A stretch of 41,149 nucleotides of DNA from JBCCFK01 sp965262315 (GTDB taxonomy: Bacteria; Actinomycetota; Acidimicrobiia; Acidimicrobiales; UBA8592): positions 1-41,149 of the forward strand of contig CBDHFJ010000088.1 in NCBI GenBank assembly GCA_965262315.1, written 5' to 3'. Both the position numbers and the translations under genes were made by a program. Below are positions 7,820-16,495 of this stretch, in pieces. The notes beneath the pieces were generated by a model. It did no database searches, had not been told where the DNA came from, and saw only the letters and a program-made list of their open reading frames with translations. How positions within the stretch are numbered: position 1 is the stretch's first letter; each line of letters opens with the position of its first letter.

Positions 7820-9406
7820 ATGTCACGATCTCATGCTGTGACACGAATGGGATTCCTGCTCGACAGCGACAGTTGCATCGGCTGCCACGCCTGCACCGTC
7901 GCCTGCAAGAGCGAACACGACGTGCCGCTCGGTGTGAACCGCACGTGGGTCAAGTACATCGAGACCGGCACCTTCCCCGACGTCAGCCGCAAGTTCAACG
8001 TGATGCGGTGCAACCAGTGCGACGACGCGCCCTGTATGGCGATCTGTCCCACCTCTGCGCTGTATCGAGCGGACAACGGTGTCGTCGACTTCCAGGACGA
8101 CAACTGCATCGGCTGCAAGTCGTGCATGAACGCGTGCCCGTACGACGCGCTCTACATCAATCCGGAGACCAACACCGCACACAAGTGCAACATGTGCAAC
8201 CACCGGCTCGAGGTCGGCCTCGAACCGTCGTGCCAGATCGTGTGCCCCACCGAGGCGATCAAGATCGGCGACCTCGACGACCCGACCAGCGAGATCAGCC
8301 GGATCATCGCCCGCGACGACGTCGCGGTTCGTGCTCCCGAGCAGAACACCAAGCCCAAGGTGTTCTACCGCGGCGCCGACCAGGCCTCGCTCGACCCCAC
8401 CCGGACCGCGATCGCCAACGACGGCATGATCTGGGCCGACACGCTGAAGGCTGGGTCCGATTGGAACCAAAGTCTCGACAAGGTCCACCCGACCGTCTCG
8501 GTCGAGCTCGGCACCAAGCCCACCGATCTCGATGGCGTCGTCGCTCGGACCGCCTACACGACCGCCCACCAGATGACCTGGAAGGAGAAGGTCAGCGGGT
8601 ACTTCGTGACCAAGGCCATCGCCGGCGGCACGATGCTGCTGGCGGCCCTCCAGGTCCTGCTGGGCAACGCCGACGTGCAAGCCGCCGTGGGCGTCGTGCC
8701 GCCGATGATCGCCGGCCTCTTCCTGGCCCTGACGGGCGTGCTCCTGATCGCCGATCTCAAGCAGCCCACCCGGTTCCACTACCTGCTCACCAAGGGCAAC
8801 TGGACGTCGTGGTTGGTGAAGGGCGCGTACATCCTCATGGGGTTCGCCATCGTCACTGCACTGTGGTGGATCGGCGGCCTGACAGAGAGCGAGGGCTTGC
8901 TCCAGGTGATGGCGATACCGGCCGCGCTGTTCGGACTCGGGACCGCGGGCTACACCGCGTTCCTGTTCGCCCAGTGCGAAGGCCGCGACCTCTGGCAGAC
9001 ACCACTGCTCTTGCCGACCCTGCTCGGTCGAGCCGTCATCGCCGGTGGCGCCACCTTTGCGGTGATGGACGTGTTCATGGACGTCCCCGACGCCGCCGCC
9101 ATGCGGTGGGCGTTCCTCGGTGGCCTCGGCGCCGTGGCCGTGCTCACCTGGATGGAGACTGCGTCCCACGGCAGCCGCCACGTCGAGCTGGCCGTGCACG
9201 AGATGGTGAAGGGCCGTCATCGGCAGCTCTTCTGGGTCGGCGTGGTCGTCGGCCTGCTCGCTCCTGCTGCCCTGCTCGTCATCGATCGGGCGGCCGATGT
9301 GTCGAGCCCCGGCCTCGCCGCGATCGCAGCGGTGCTGGCCATCCCCGGCATGTTCGCCGCCGAAACCGCCTTCGTCCGCGCCGGCCAGTCCGTGCCTCTC
9401 TCATGA
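7820..9406 (+). CDS. fused four-cluster ferredoxin / NrfD-type membrane subunit of a molybdoenzyme
   Basis: 528 residues joining two subunits that are usually separate. Residues 15-150 hold sixteen cysteines in four groups (C19/22/25/29, C64/67/72/76, C96/99/102/106, C123/126/138/142), the four [4Fe-4S] cluster pattern of DmsB/PhsB/NrfC-type electron-transfer subunits. From about 250 to the end there are eight or nine membrane helices resembling the NrfD/PsrC quinone-interacting subunit. The ATG at 7820 has an AGGA eight bases upstream; ATG at 7847 is an alternative. No signal peptide is visible. The protein should pass electrons between membrane quinones and the catalytic subunit encoded downstream. 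A DmsB-NrfD fusion guarantees stoichiometry and may define a subgroup of complex iron-sulfur molybdoenzymes. Confidence 0.9.
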   Translation: MSRSHAVTRMGFLLDSDSCIGCHACTVACKSEHDVPLGVNRTWVKYIETGTFPDVSRKFNVMRCNQCDDAPCMAICPTSALYRADNGVVDFQDDNCIGCKSCMNACPYDALYINPETNTAHKCNMCNHRLEVGLEPSCQIVCPTEAIKIGDLDDPTSEISRIIARDDVAVRAPEQNTKPKVFYRGADQASLDPTRTAIANDGMIWADTLKAGSDWNQSLDKVHPTVSVELGTKPTDLDGVVARTAYTTAHQMTWKEKVSGYFVTKAIAGGTMLLAALQVLLGNADVQAAVGVVPPMIAGLFLALTGVLLIADLKQPTRFHYLLTKGNWTSWLVKGAYILMGFAIVTALWWIGGLTESEGLLQVMAIPAALFGLGTAGYTAFLFAQCEGRDLWQTPLLLPTLLGRAVIAGGATFAVMDVFMDVPDAAAMRWAFLGGLGAVAVLTWMETASHGSRHVELAVHEMVKGRHRQLFWVGVVVGLLAPAALLVIDRAADVSSPGLAAIAAVLAIPGMFAAETAFVRAGQSVPLS

Positions 9407-9601
9407 TTCGGCTCGTCTCCCAGCCTCGCTGCACAGACGAACCGCGCTGCTTCGACGACGTGGTCGCTCGCACCGCACGTCGCCGAATGACGTCACTGTG
9501 TCAACGCGCCCAGCCACACGACAGCCCCGAACGTCGACGTGGCCATGGGACGCACCGCGCTCTGGGCTGCCCAGCGGCCGAGCGACTACTCCCACTGACC
9601 G

Positions 9602-9626
9602 GAGCTCATCGACGTGAGGTGAGCTC
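9602..9626. promoter_or_regulatory. inverted repeat upstream of the molybdoenzyme gene
   Basis: GAGCTCA (9602-9608) and TGAGCTC (9620-9626) are perfect 7-bp arms with an 11-base spacer, in the 274-base gap between the membrane subunit and the catalytic subunit. It could be an operator or an mRNA hairpin adjusting the ratio of the two subunits. I see no convincing gene in the rest of the gap. Confidence 0.35.
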
Positions 9627-9680
9627 GATGTGCGCGACCACGCCAGGATCGACGTCTGCGACGTCAGACTCGGAGACGAG

Positions 9681-12520
9681 ATGAGCCATCTGAACAAGTA
9701 CCCGCCGCTGGACAAGTGGCACGACTGGCGGGAGCTCGACGCCAAGGCGTGGCCCGACAAGGTCGAGCGCAAGTACACGCTCGTCCCCACGTCCTGCTTC
9801 AACTGCGAGGCCGGCTGTGGCCTCGTCGCGTACTTCGACCAGGAGACCGGCGAGATCACCAAGGTCGAGGGCAACCCGGAGCATCCGGCCAGTCGTGGCC
9901 GGAACTGCGCCAAAGGCCCGGCCACCCTCAACCAGGTCTATGACCCCGAGCGTGTGATGTTCCCGATGAAGCGTGTCGGTGAACGCGGCAGCGGCGCCTG
10001 GGAGCGCATCTCCTGGGACCAGGCCCTCGACGAGATCGGCGCCCGCCTGCGGACCGCGTTCGAGGAGGATCGCCACAACGAGGTCATGTACCACGTCGGT
10101 CGTCCGGGCGAGGAGGGCTACACCGACCGGGTCCTCAAGGCCTGGGGCGTCGACGGGCACAACAGCCACACCAACATCTGCTCGTCCAACGCTCGGATCG
10201 GCTACCAGAGCTGGATGGGCCACGATCGCCCGTCGGCCGACTACGCCAACGCCGAGGTCATCTTCCTGATCTCGGCCCACCTGGAGTCGGGCCACTACTT
10301 CAACCCGCACGCGCAGCGGATCATCGAGGCCCAGCAGAAGGGGGCCACCGTCATCGTCTGCGACCCCCGCCTCTCCAACACCGGGTCGAAGGCCGATCAC
10401 TGGCTACCGACGTGGCCCGGTACCGAGCCGTTCCTCTGCCTGTCGATCATCCACCTGCTGCTCGAGAACGACACCTGGCAGAAGGACTTCGTCCGCCGCT
10501 GGGTGAACTGGGAGACCTTCCTGGCCGAGGAGTACCCGGACCTGCCCCAGGAGTGGGAGTCGGTCGAGGGTGCGCTCAAGCAGCACTACGCGGAGTACAC
10601 CCCGAGCGGGCCGAACACGTGACGGGTATCGCCGCGGACAAGATCCGCGAGATCGCCGACATCATCGGCCGCCACCCCACCAAGTTCGCCAGCCACAACT
10701 GGCGCGCCGCCGGCGCCGGCAACCTCGGCGGCTGGCAGGTGGCCCGTTGCCTGTTCTTCATCGCTGTCATGACCGGATCGGTCGCCACCGTCGGCGGCAC
10801 GTCGGGCAACGGGTGGAACAAGTTCAAGCCCGCAGCCCCGCTGGGTGCTCCGCCGATCACCCGCTGGAACGAGCTCGAGTGGCCCGAGGAGTACCCCCTC
10901 GCGTACCACGAGATGTCGATCCTGCTCCCGCACTTCCTCAAGGAGGGGCGCGGCAAGCTCGACACCTACTTCAGCCGGGTCTACAACCCGATCTGGACCA
11001 ACCCCGACGGCTTCACGTGGATGGAGGCCTTGCGCGACGAGTCCATGGTCGAATGCCACGTCGCCCTCACGCCGACTTGGTCCGAGACCGCCTGGTACGC
11101 CGACTACGTGCTGCCCATGGGCGTGGGCGCCGAGCGCCACGACGTCGTCTCCTATGAGACCCATCAGGGCCGGTGGATCGCGTTCCGGCAGTCGGTGTTC
11201 CGACGCTTCGCCGAGATCCAGTCCGAACAGAACGGGACCGACCCCGTCGGCGCCGAGAACCGCACCCACGAGTACAACCCGGGTGAGGTCTGGGAGGAGA
11301 ACGAGTTCTGGATCGACCTGTCGTGGCGCATCGACCCCGATGGCTCGATGGGGATCCGTCAGTGGTTCGAGTCCGAGGACAACCCGGGTACGCCGGTCGG
11401 CATCGACGAGTACTACGGCAAGATGTTCGCCGAGTCGGTGCCGGGTCTGGCCGAGGCCGCGGCCGATGCCGGGGAAACACCGCTCGAGTACATGAAGAAC
11501 CGCAGCGCGTTCGCGGTCGAGGGCGACATGGTCACGCCCTACGAGAAGGCCGTCGACGCGTCGGCTGTCGAGGGGTGCGAGAAGGACGAGCAGGGCGTCT
11601 ACCGCAAGCCCGGTACCGCGGGCACCTGGGACGGCACGCCCGAGGGCCTCGAGCAGATCAAGCTCGACGCGCTCGGCGACGGCTCACCCGCGGTCGAGGT
11701 CGACGGCGAGCTGAAGGCCGGCTTCACCACGCCGTCCAAGAAGCTCGAGCTCTTCAGTACCACCATCAAGGACTGGGGCTGGCCCGAGTACGCCACGCCG
11801 ACGTGGATCCCGTCGCACGTCCACTGGGAAGACCTGGACATGGAACACAACGAGCGCATCCTGCTCCCCACGTTCCGGATCCCGACGCTCATCCACACCC
11901 GCTCGGCCAACAGCAAGTGGCTCAGCGAGATCAGCCATCGCCATCCGCTGTGGATCCATCCCGAGGACGCCGAGAAGCTCGGCATCGAGGAGAACGGGCT
12001 CGTCCGGATCACCACACGGATCGGGCACTTCGTGATCCAGGCATGGCGCACCGAGGGTGTTCGCCCCGGCGTCGTCGCCGCGTCGCACCACATGGGGCGC
12101 TGGCGCGTCGAGGAGGACAAGGCCCGCAGCTGGGGTGCCGGCAAGGCCAAGATCGACAACGACGGCTCCACCTGGAAGCTCAACCGCACCGACGGCATCC
12201 GCAAGTGGAAGAGCAACGACGACGACACCCAGCGCATCTGGTGGAACGACACCGGCGTGCATCAGAACCTGACCTTCGCCGTGCAGCCCGACCCCATCTC
12301 GGGCATGCAGTGCTGGCACCAGCGAGTCCACGTGACGCCTGCCGAGAAGGGCGACCAGTACGGCGACGTCGTGGTCGACACCGAGAAGTCGCGCGAGGCG
12401 TACCTCGACTGGCTCTCCAAGACCCGCCCGGCGCCCGGGCCCGGCGGTCTCCGCCGGCCCCTGTGGTACGCCCGCCCGCTCAAGCCCAGCGCGCCGACGT
12501 ACCTGCACCCCGACGCCTGA
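9681..12520 (+). CDS. molybdopterin oxidoreductase catalytic subunit, interrupted by a one-base frameshift near 10607
   Basis: About 946 residues when read through a one-base loss near 10607. The first frame (9681-10622) and second frame (about 10606-12520) join smoothly: after HYAEYTP the second frame continues with AEHVTGIAADKIREIAD, exactly what the family needs. C39, C42, C46 and C76 form the N-terminal [4Fe-4S] motif; C167 in NICSSNARIGY is the probable molybdenum ligand, so this is a Cys and not a Sec enzyme. The C-terminal dinucleotide-binding domain (HRHPLWIHPEDAEKLGI, VAASHHMGRW) is complete. No twin-arginine signal is present, which suggests a cytoplasmic active site. ATG at 9681 has GGAG five bases upstream. 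Substrate is open: polysulfide, thiosulfate or another oxyanion fits the NrfD partner and sulfur genes. The lost base may be an assembly error. Confidence 0.88.
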
Positions 12521-12544
12521 GGGGGCGTGCCATACGGTGGATCG

Positions 12545-12690
12545 GTGACCGAACTGCCGCACGTCGAGGCCATGGAGGCCGACCGGAAGCACTGGAACGC
12601 ACGCGTTCCCGTGCCACGCGGTTGCCCGAGTCACGACGCGACATCGTCCCCCTGCGTTCCACGATCCAGGCGGTCAAGCCCGAGGCGTGA
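12545..12690 (+). other. possible small frameshifted ORF after the molybdoenzyme
   Basis: A GTG at 12545 opens a frame whose first 26 codons look protein-like (TELPHVEAMEADRKHWNARV). They then become arginine/serine-rich, while the frame one base behind continues protein-like (PESRRDIVPLRSTIQAVKPEA) to a TGA at 12688-12690. Joined near 12615-12630 they would make a 48-residue peptide. The call is weak. The rest of the 12521-12851 gap holds only a hairpin and no recognisable gene. Confidence 0.25.
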
Positions 12691-12785
12691 CCCGCATGTC
12701 CGGGCCCGGCGACGCCGAGCCCGGACAGGGGCGGGGGTGGAGGGTCGGTGGACGACGATTCCCACCATCGTCGGACCGACCTGCT

Positions 12786-12817
12786 GTTGGGGGCGTCTGC
12801 GGGAACAGCCCCCCAAC
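12786..12817. terminator. GC-rich hairpin between convergent genes
   Basis: GTTGGGGGC (12786-12794) pairs with GCCCCCCAAC (12808-12817) with one bulged C, giving a strong stem with a 13-base loop. It lies between the converging ends of the molybdoenzyme and the sigma-factor operon. No U-run follows, so it is a plausible but atypical two-way terminator. Confidence 0.5.
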
Positions 12818-12851
12818 GGGTGTGTGTCCGGCCGAACCGTGATGTCGCGGT

Positions 12852-13571
12852 TCAGGCGTCTGGAATGGGCACGATCGCGACCAGGAGCGCCGGTTCGTCG
12901 ACGCTGTAGCTCGCGCAGGGACGCTCCCCCGAGGTCGGCGCGGTCTGCCGGACCGCCCAGCCGGCGTCGGCGAGATCCAGTTCGGCGAGGAATCCATCGA
13001 CCAGCTCCACCGCCTCCTCGGGTGGCACGCACCGGCCGTCGCCCGTGATGGCGGCACGGATCCGTTGATCGAGCTCGCGGACCGGGTTGACCACGGTGTC
13101 GCCACGGTTGGAAACGGGCAGGTCGAGCTCGAGACACGTCTCGGTCCCGCCCGGGAAGACGCCGACTGCGCCGTTCTGGAGCACGCAGGCCGTCAGGGGC
13201 GGCACACCGACGACATCGCCCTCGACCTCGCCGCCGAAGTTGCCGTCCTGCCACGGCCGCGTGCACGCGTCGACGCCGGTCCCGAGCTGGAGGTCACCCT
13301 GGACCCGATCAGCGTCGAGGTCGGCCTCGGCGAAACAGACGACGTCGATGCGTCCTGGCTCGTCGTTGAACCACACGACCGCGCCCACGGCGGCTGCGCT
13401 GATCAGGACGACCGCAGCGGCGATCGCAGCGACCAGGCCTCGGCGGGAACCTGGTCGCCTGATCGCCGCATCGCGGATGGCCCGACCTCGTTCATCGTCT
13501 GGGTTCGGGATCGATGCGCTGCGCGCGGGATCCCGGTCTCGCATCCACTCGTCGAACTCGTGCTCGGTCAT
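12852..13571 (-). CDS. membrane-anchored partner of ECF sigma factor (putative anti-sigma factor)
   Basis: 239 residues. The N-terminal 44 residues are polar and cytoplasmic, followed by one membrane helix at about 45-67 and an external domain of about 170 residues with several cysteines (in VVCFAE, DACTRP, TACVLQ, ETCLELD, GRCVPP and RPCASY) that could form disulfides. No zinc-binding HxxxCxxC anti-sigma motif is visible, so the anti-sigma role is inferred from the position: its ATG at 13571 overlaps the stop of the sigma-factor gene (ATGA). The protein would hold or release the sigma factor in response to an envelope signal. The external domain is not recognised. Confidence 0.6.
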   Translation of the reverse strand: MTEHEFDEWMRDRDPARSASIPNPDDERGRAIRDAAIRRPGSRRGLVAAIAAAVVLISAAAVGAVVWFNDEPGRIDVVCFAEADLDADRVQGDLQLGTGVDACTRPWQDGNFGGEVEGDVVGVPPLTACVLQNGAVGVFPGGTETCLELDLPVSNRGDTVVNPVRELDQRIRAAITGDGRCVPPEEAVELVDGFLAELDLADAGWAVRQTAPTSGERPCASYSVDEPALLVAIVPIPDA

Positions 13572-14173
13572 GGTCGACCGCCCTGGGCTCCGTCGTCGTC
13601 GTTGCTCCTCCCCCGAGGTATCGGCGGATTCGTGTCCGGATCCCGTGCGATGTCGCGCGACTGTAGTGAACGCTCCATCCGCTGCTTGCTGCGGTAGAGG
13701 CGAGACCGCACGAGCGCGGGGTCCACATCGACGACCTGGGCGATCTCGGCGTGGGGCAACTCCTCCCAGACGGCGAGGCGGAGGATCTCGGCGTCGACCG
13801 GGTTCAGTTCGGCCAGGGCGGCCTCGAGGTCCCCTCGGAGCTCGTCGTTGGCGGCGTTGTCGGTGACGGTTTCCTCCGGTGTCGCCGTGCCGGCCCACCG
13901 TCGGCCGGACAAGCGGTTGACCAGCCGCAGCGATCGGGCCGAACTCCGTCGTTGATTCCCGATGGTGCGGTAGGCAACGGCGTAGATCCAGGCCAGTGGG
14001 ACGTTCGCCGCGAGCACGTCGTCGAGGCGCCGCCACACCACCGCGTAGACCTCCGAGACGACGTCGTCGACGTCGGCCCGGCGGTCCACGCGGCGGATGC
14101 AGTACGAGTACACGTCCGCGAGCGTCGTCCGATACAGCTCATCGAACCGCTGGTCGCGGGGTCGTTCGGGCAC
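13568..14173 (-). CDS. ECF-subfamily RNA polymerase sigma factor
   Basis: 201 residues. Region 2 (about 8-75) includes DELYRTTLADVYSYCIRRV, the acidic DVDDVVSEVYAVVWRRL segment and WIYAVAYRTIGNQRR. Region 4 (about 115-170) includes LNPVDAEILRLAVWEELPHAEIAQV followed by the recognition helix near VDPALVRSRLYRSKQRM. A polar 30-residue tail overlaps the start of the putative anti-sigma gene. It directs transcription of an unknown regulon; the secreted crystallin-like gene 62 bases upstream on the same strand is in a likely shared neighbourhood. Confidence 0.92.
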   Translation of the reverse strand: MPERPRDQRFDELYRTTLADVYSYCIRRVDRRADVDDVVSEVYAVVWRRLDDVLAANVPLAWIYAVAYRTIGNQRRSSARSLRLVNRLSGRRWAGTATPEETVTDNAANDELRGDLEAALAELNPVDAEILRLAVWEELPHAEIAQVVDVDPALVRSRLYRSKQRMERSLQSRDIARDPDTNPPIPRGRSNDDDGAQGGRP

Positions 14174-14236
14174 CAGGTCCGCCGTTCCTCTCGATCGTCC
14201 CGCTCGATGCCGGCAGGCCCTCAGCCTCGCCGGCGC

Positions 14237-14854
14237 TCAGAGGATGTAGACCGACGAGATGTCATTGTTCCAGCTCCCGGAGATCACCGCGTCGACGTCC
14301 CAGGCCTGGGTGAGGCTGGTGCTGATCCACGCACCGCCGCCGTTGCTGTAGTCGGCCATGTACGTCGAGCAGCCTCCCACCTTGTAGGACGAGGCTCGCT
14401 GGTTGAAGCCGTACACCGACAGGTTGGTCCACGTGCTGCGGGTGCTGAGCCAGAGGCTGGTGCTGGAGTAGTTGTAGCCGTCGTAGAGCTTGAGGTACGA
14501 CGAGCACGACGCGAAGGCGAAGCTGGCGCCCTCGGGCGCGGCAGCCTCGGCGAAGCGGTCGGTGAGCCCGAGCTCGTCGAGTCGCTGGTCTCGCTCGGCA
14601 TCGCTGTCGAAACACTCGGCGAGCGTCAGCGTGTCGGGGACCACGACGCAGGTGGTTGCCCCGTTCCAGCTCTCGGTGAGGTCGATGAGGCGACCGTTGT
14701 GCACGGCGAGGCTCGCCGCAGGTGAGGTCTCGTCGGCGATCTCGGCGTCGTCGGCGAAGGTCTCGACGGCTTGTGCCGTCGGTGTGATCAACAGCAGGGC
14801 CGTTGCCGCGATGGCCAGTCGGCCGAGGCCGCGTCGAATGGTGATGGTCCGCAT
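14237..14854 (-). CDS. secreted beta/gamma-crystallin-like protein (peptidase inhibitor I36-type)
   Basis: 205 residues from the ATG at 14854, preceded by AGGGAGA. Residues 1-29 form a signal peptide with two arginines, a hydrophobic core (LAIAATALLLI) and a PTAQA cleavage site. The mature C-terminal part is rich in Ser, Tyr and Gly and shows the Greek-key-like pattern YLKLYDGYNYSS, SLWLSTRSTWTNLSVYGFN, ASSYKVGGCSTYMADYSNGG, as in the SMPI/I36 inhibitors and microbial beta/gamma-crystallins. Three cysteines after the signal (ATTCVVV, SCSSYL, GGCSTY), plus AECFDS, could make disulfides. Function may be protease inhibition or calcium-stabilised surface structure; I cannot separate these. Confidence 0.65.
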   Translation of the reverse strand: MRTITIRRGLGRLAIAATALLLITPTAQAVETFADDAEIADETSPAASLAVHNGRLIDLTESWNGATTCVVVPDTLTLAECFDSDAERDQRLDELGLTDRFAEAAAPEGASFAFASCSSYLKLYDGYNYSSTSLWLSTRSTWTNLSVYGFNQRASSYKVGGCSTYMADYSNGGGAWISTSLTQAWDVDAVISGSWNNDISSVYIL

Positions 14855-14911
14855 TGAAGTCTCCCTGTTTCTGGGTGGGTGGGTCGTTCGGACTGTGTCC
14901 ACTTCCGGTCA

Positions 14912-14988
14912 GATGTCGCGACATCCGGCCTGATCCGGACACAAGTCCGGCTGACGAACAGCAATCGGTTCGGTCGGTGGACCGAACC
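14912..14988. promoter_or_regulatory. cluster of three inverted repeats in divergent intergenic region
   Basis: Between 14855 and 15005 there are a 14-bp perfect palindrome GATGTCGCGACATC (14912-14925), CCGGAC/GTCCGG arms around ACAA (14935-14950), and 9-bp perfect arms GGTTCGGTC/GACCGAACC around GGTG (14967-14988), the last 17 bases before the 15006 start codon. They are candidate operators for the HTH regulator or another factor; the third could also fold in the leader RNA. Confidence 0.55.
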
Positions 14989-15005
14989 CCAGCCCGGGAG
15001 ATGTC

Positions 15006-15608
15006 ATGAACACCACGACGACGATGACCGCGCAGGCGATCGAGGTCCTCGGGCCGCGGGTGGTCGTGTCCGTCGCCGCCTCCTCCCGCGGCGGCTTCCT
15101 CGCGACCGTCCGGTCCGTTGCCCATGTGGTCGACCCCGCGGCCCGGGACGAGGTCCAGGTCCGGGTCGTCGACGTATCCGAGCTCGAGGAGCTCTTCGTC
15201 GGTCCGCCCGTCGTCGCGGTCTCCGAGGCGCCGCTCGACGCCGGCATGGTTCGGGCAGCACTCGCCGGCGGGGCTTCAGGGGTGGTCGAGCGCGACGTCG
15301 ATGCCGTGGAGCTCGGTGCGGTGCTGGGTGCGGCCGCGGCAGGTCACAGCACGGTGCGGGACGATCTGGTCCGTGACCTGCTGACCAAACTCGACGAGCC
15401 GCCGGCCGATCTGGATCTTCGAGCCGGAGACCTCGAACTGCTCCAGGACGTCGCGGACGGTCTGACATTGGACGAGCTCGCAGCGGCGCGCCGGCAGAGC
15501 TCGCGCACCATCCGACGCGAGCTCCGCGACATCTGGGCTCGGCTGGGGGTGCCGGGCCGAGCGCCGGGCCTGGTGCGTGCGGCCCGCTGGGGCCTGCTGC
15601 GCGAGTGA
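15006..15608 (+). CDS. small LuxR-like helix-turn-helix regulator with degenerate receiver
   Basis: 200 residues. The C-terminal 60 residues (DGLTLDELAAARRQSSRTI, then RRELRDIWARLGVPGRAPGL) have the four-helix LuxR/NarL-type DNA-binding pattern. The N-terminal 130 residues have receiver-like alternation (VVVSVAA, VVAVSEAPLDAGMVRAALAGGASG) but no conserved phosphoacceptor Asp in the right place, so phosphorylation is doubtful. The ATG at 15006 follows GGGAG; an ATG at 15001 runs into a stop. It is divergent from the crystallin-like gene, and the inverted repeats between them may be its binding sites. Confidence 0.7.
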   Translation: MNTTTTMTAQAIEVLGPRVVVSVAASSRGGFLATVRSVAHVVDPAARDEVQVRVVDVSELEELFVGPPVVAVSEAPLDAGMVRAALAGGASGVVERDVDAVELGAVLGAAAAGHSTVRDDLVRDLLTKLDEPPADLDLRAGDLELLQDVADGLTLDELAAARRQSSRTIRRELRDIWARLGVPGRAPGLVRAARWGLLRE

Positions 15609-15679
15609 TCCGGCCCGGTCCGGGGCGGAGGGGCGAGGACCCGGGCCGGCGGGCCGCGGCGGCGGAGTGGCGCCCTGCG

Positions 15680-16495
15680 TCAGTGTCCTTGGAGGAGGGT
15701 GGCGAGGACGTCGGCCAGGGGCGGGCCCGGGTCGAGATCCTTGAAGGAGGCGAGTGAGCGGTAGACCTCGGCGGCGGCCAGGTGGAACCCGGGCGGCAGT
15801 CCTGCGCCGGCGAAGGTCTGTGCGATCTCGTCCATCTCCGGGGCGAACCGCCACGCCTTCGGTCCGGTCATGCCGGCGACACCCTCGCTGCGGGTGACCA
15901 GATCCGGCATCGAGGTCTGCCACTCACCGATCAGGTCGTCGGTGACTCCCTCGGCCTCGGCGACGGCACGGATGGCCAGCAACAGCGCGGCGGTGCCCTT
16001 GGTCCAGCCGGCGAAGCACATCTTCACGGCCGACGCTGCGCCGGCGTCACCGTCGATCACCCGTGTCTCGAGGGCGGACCCCGTCCAGCGTTCCGCCACC
16101 TCGTCCGCTCTCGGGCCGCTGAGGTAGAGGCGCGTCGTCCCCGGGGTGCGCGCCGGGGGTCCCACGATGCCGCCGTCCACGAAGTGCTCGAACATCGAGC
16201 CGATGTCGCGGGCGGTCGCCGGCGCGATCGCGTTGGCGTCGACGTAGATGCCGTCGAACCCGGTGGCGGCGACCGCCGCGGCCTGGGCGCGCGCGGCGCC
16301 AGGCGGGCAGACCGACACCACCGTCTGGGCTTCGGCCGCCAGGGCCTCGAGGGTGCCGGCGTCCTCGAGGCCGGCACGGTCGGCGCGAGCCGCAGTGGCC
16401 TCGGATCGCCCGCCGCTTGCCCACAGCACCCGACCCGCACACGTGGCGCCGATGGTCTCGCCCATGGCGCCGGGATGCAGCAGGCCGGTGATCAT
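15680..16495 (-). CDS. NAD(P)-binding 6-phosphogluconate dehydrogenase-like protein (DUF1932 type)
   Basis: 271 residues. The N-terminal Rossmann part starts ITGLLHPGAMGETIG, close to the GxGxMG-type nucleotide loop, followed by VVSVCPPGAA and the substrate-loop region VDANAIAPATARDI and VDGGIVGPP. The helical C-terminal part has K in VKMCFAGWTKGTAAL, the position of the catalytic lysine in beta-hydroxyacid dehydrogenases. Substrate is unknown. I choose the ATG at 16495 because it overlaps the stop of the AhpD-like gene (ATGA); a GTG at 16501 adds two residues. Tight coupling to a predicted thiol/selenol protein suggests a shared pathway, for example supplying or consuming reducing power. Confidence 0.8.
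   Translation of the reverse strand: MITGLLHPGAMGETIGATCAGRVLWASGGRSEATAARADRAGLEDAGTLEALAAEAQTVVSVCPPGAARAQAAAVAATGFDGIYVDANAIAPATARDIGSMFEHFVDGGIVGPPARTPGTTRLYLSGPRADEVAERWTGSALETRVIDGDAGAASAVKMCFAGWTKGTAALLLAIRAVAEAEGVTDDLIGEWQTSMPDLVTRSEGVAGMTGPKAWRFAPEMDEIAQTFAGAGLPPGFHLAAAEVYRSLASFKDLDPGPPLADVLATLLQGH

Noticed and set aside
10606..10622. In-frame TGA in the molybdoenzyme as a third selenocysteine codon
   Set aside because: The TGA is in the wrong frame after a one-base shift; the conserved protein continues in the other frame, and the molybdenum ligand is Cys167 far upstream.
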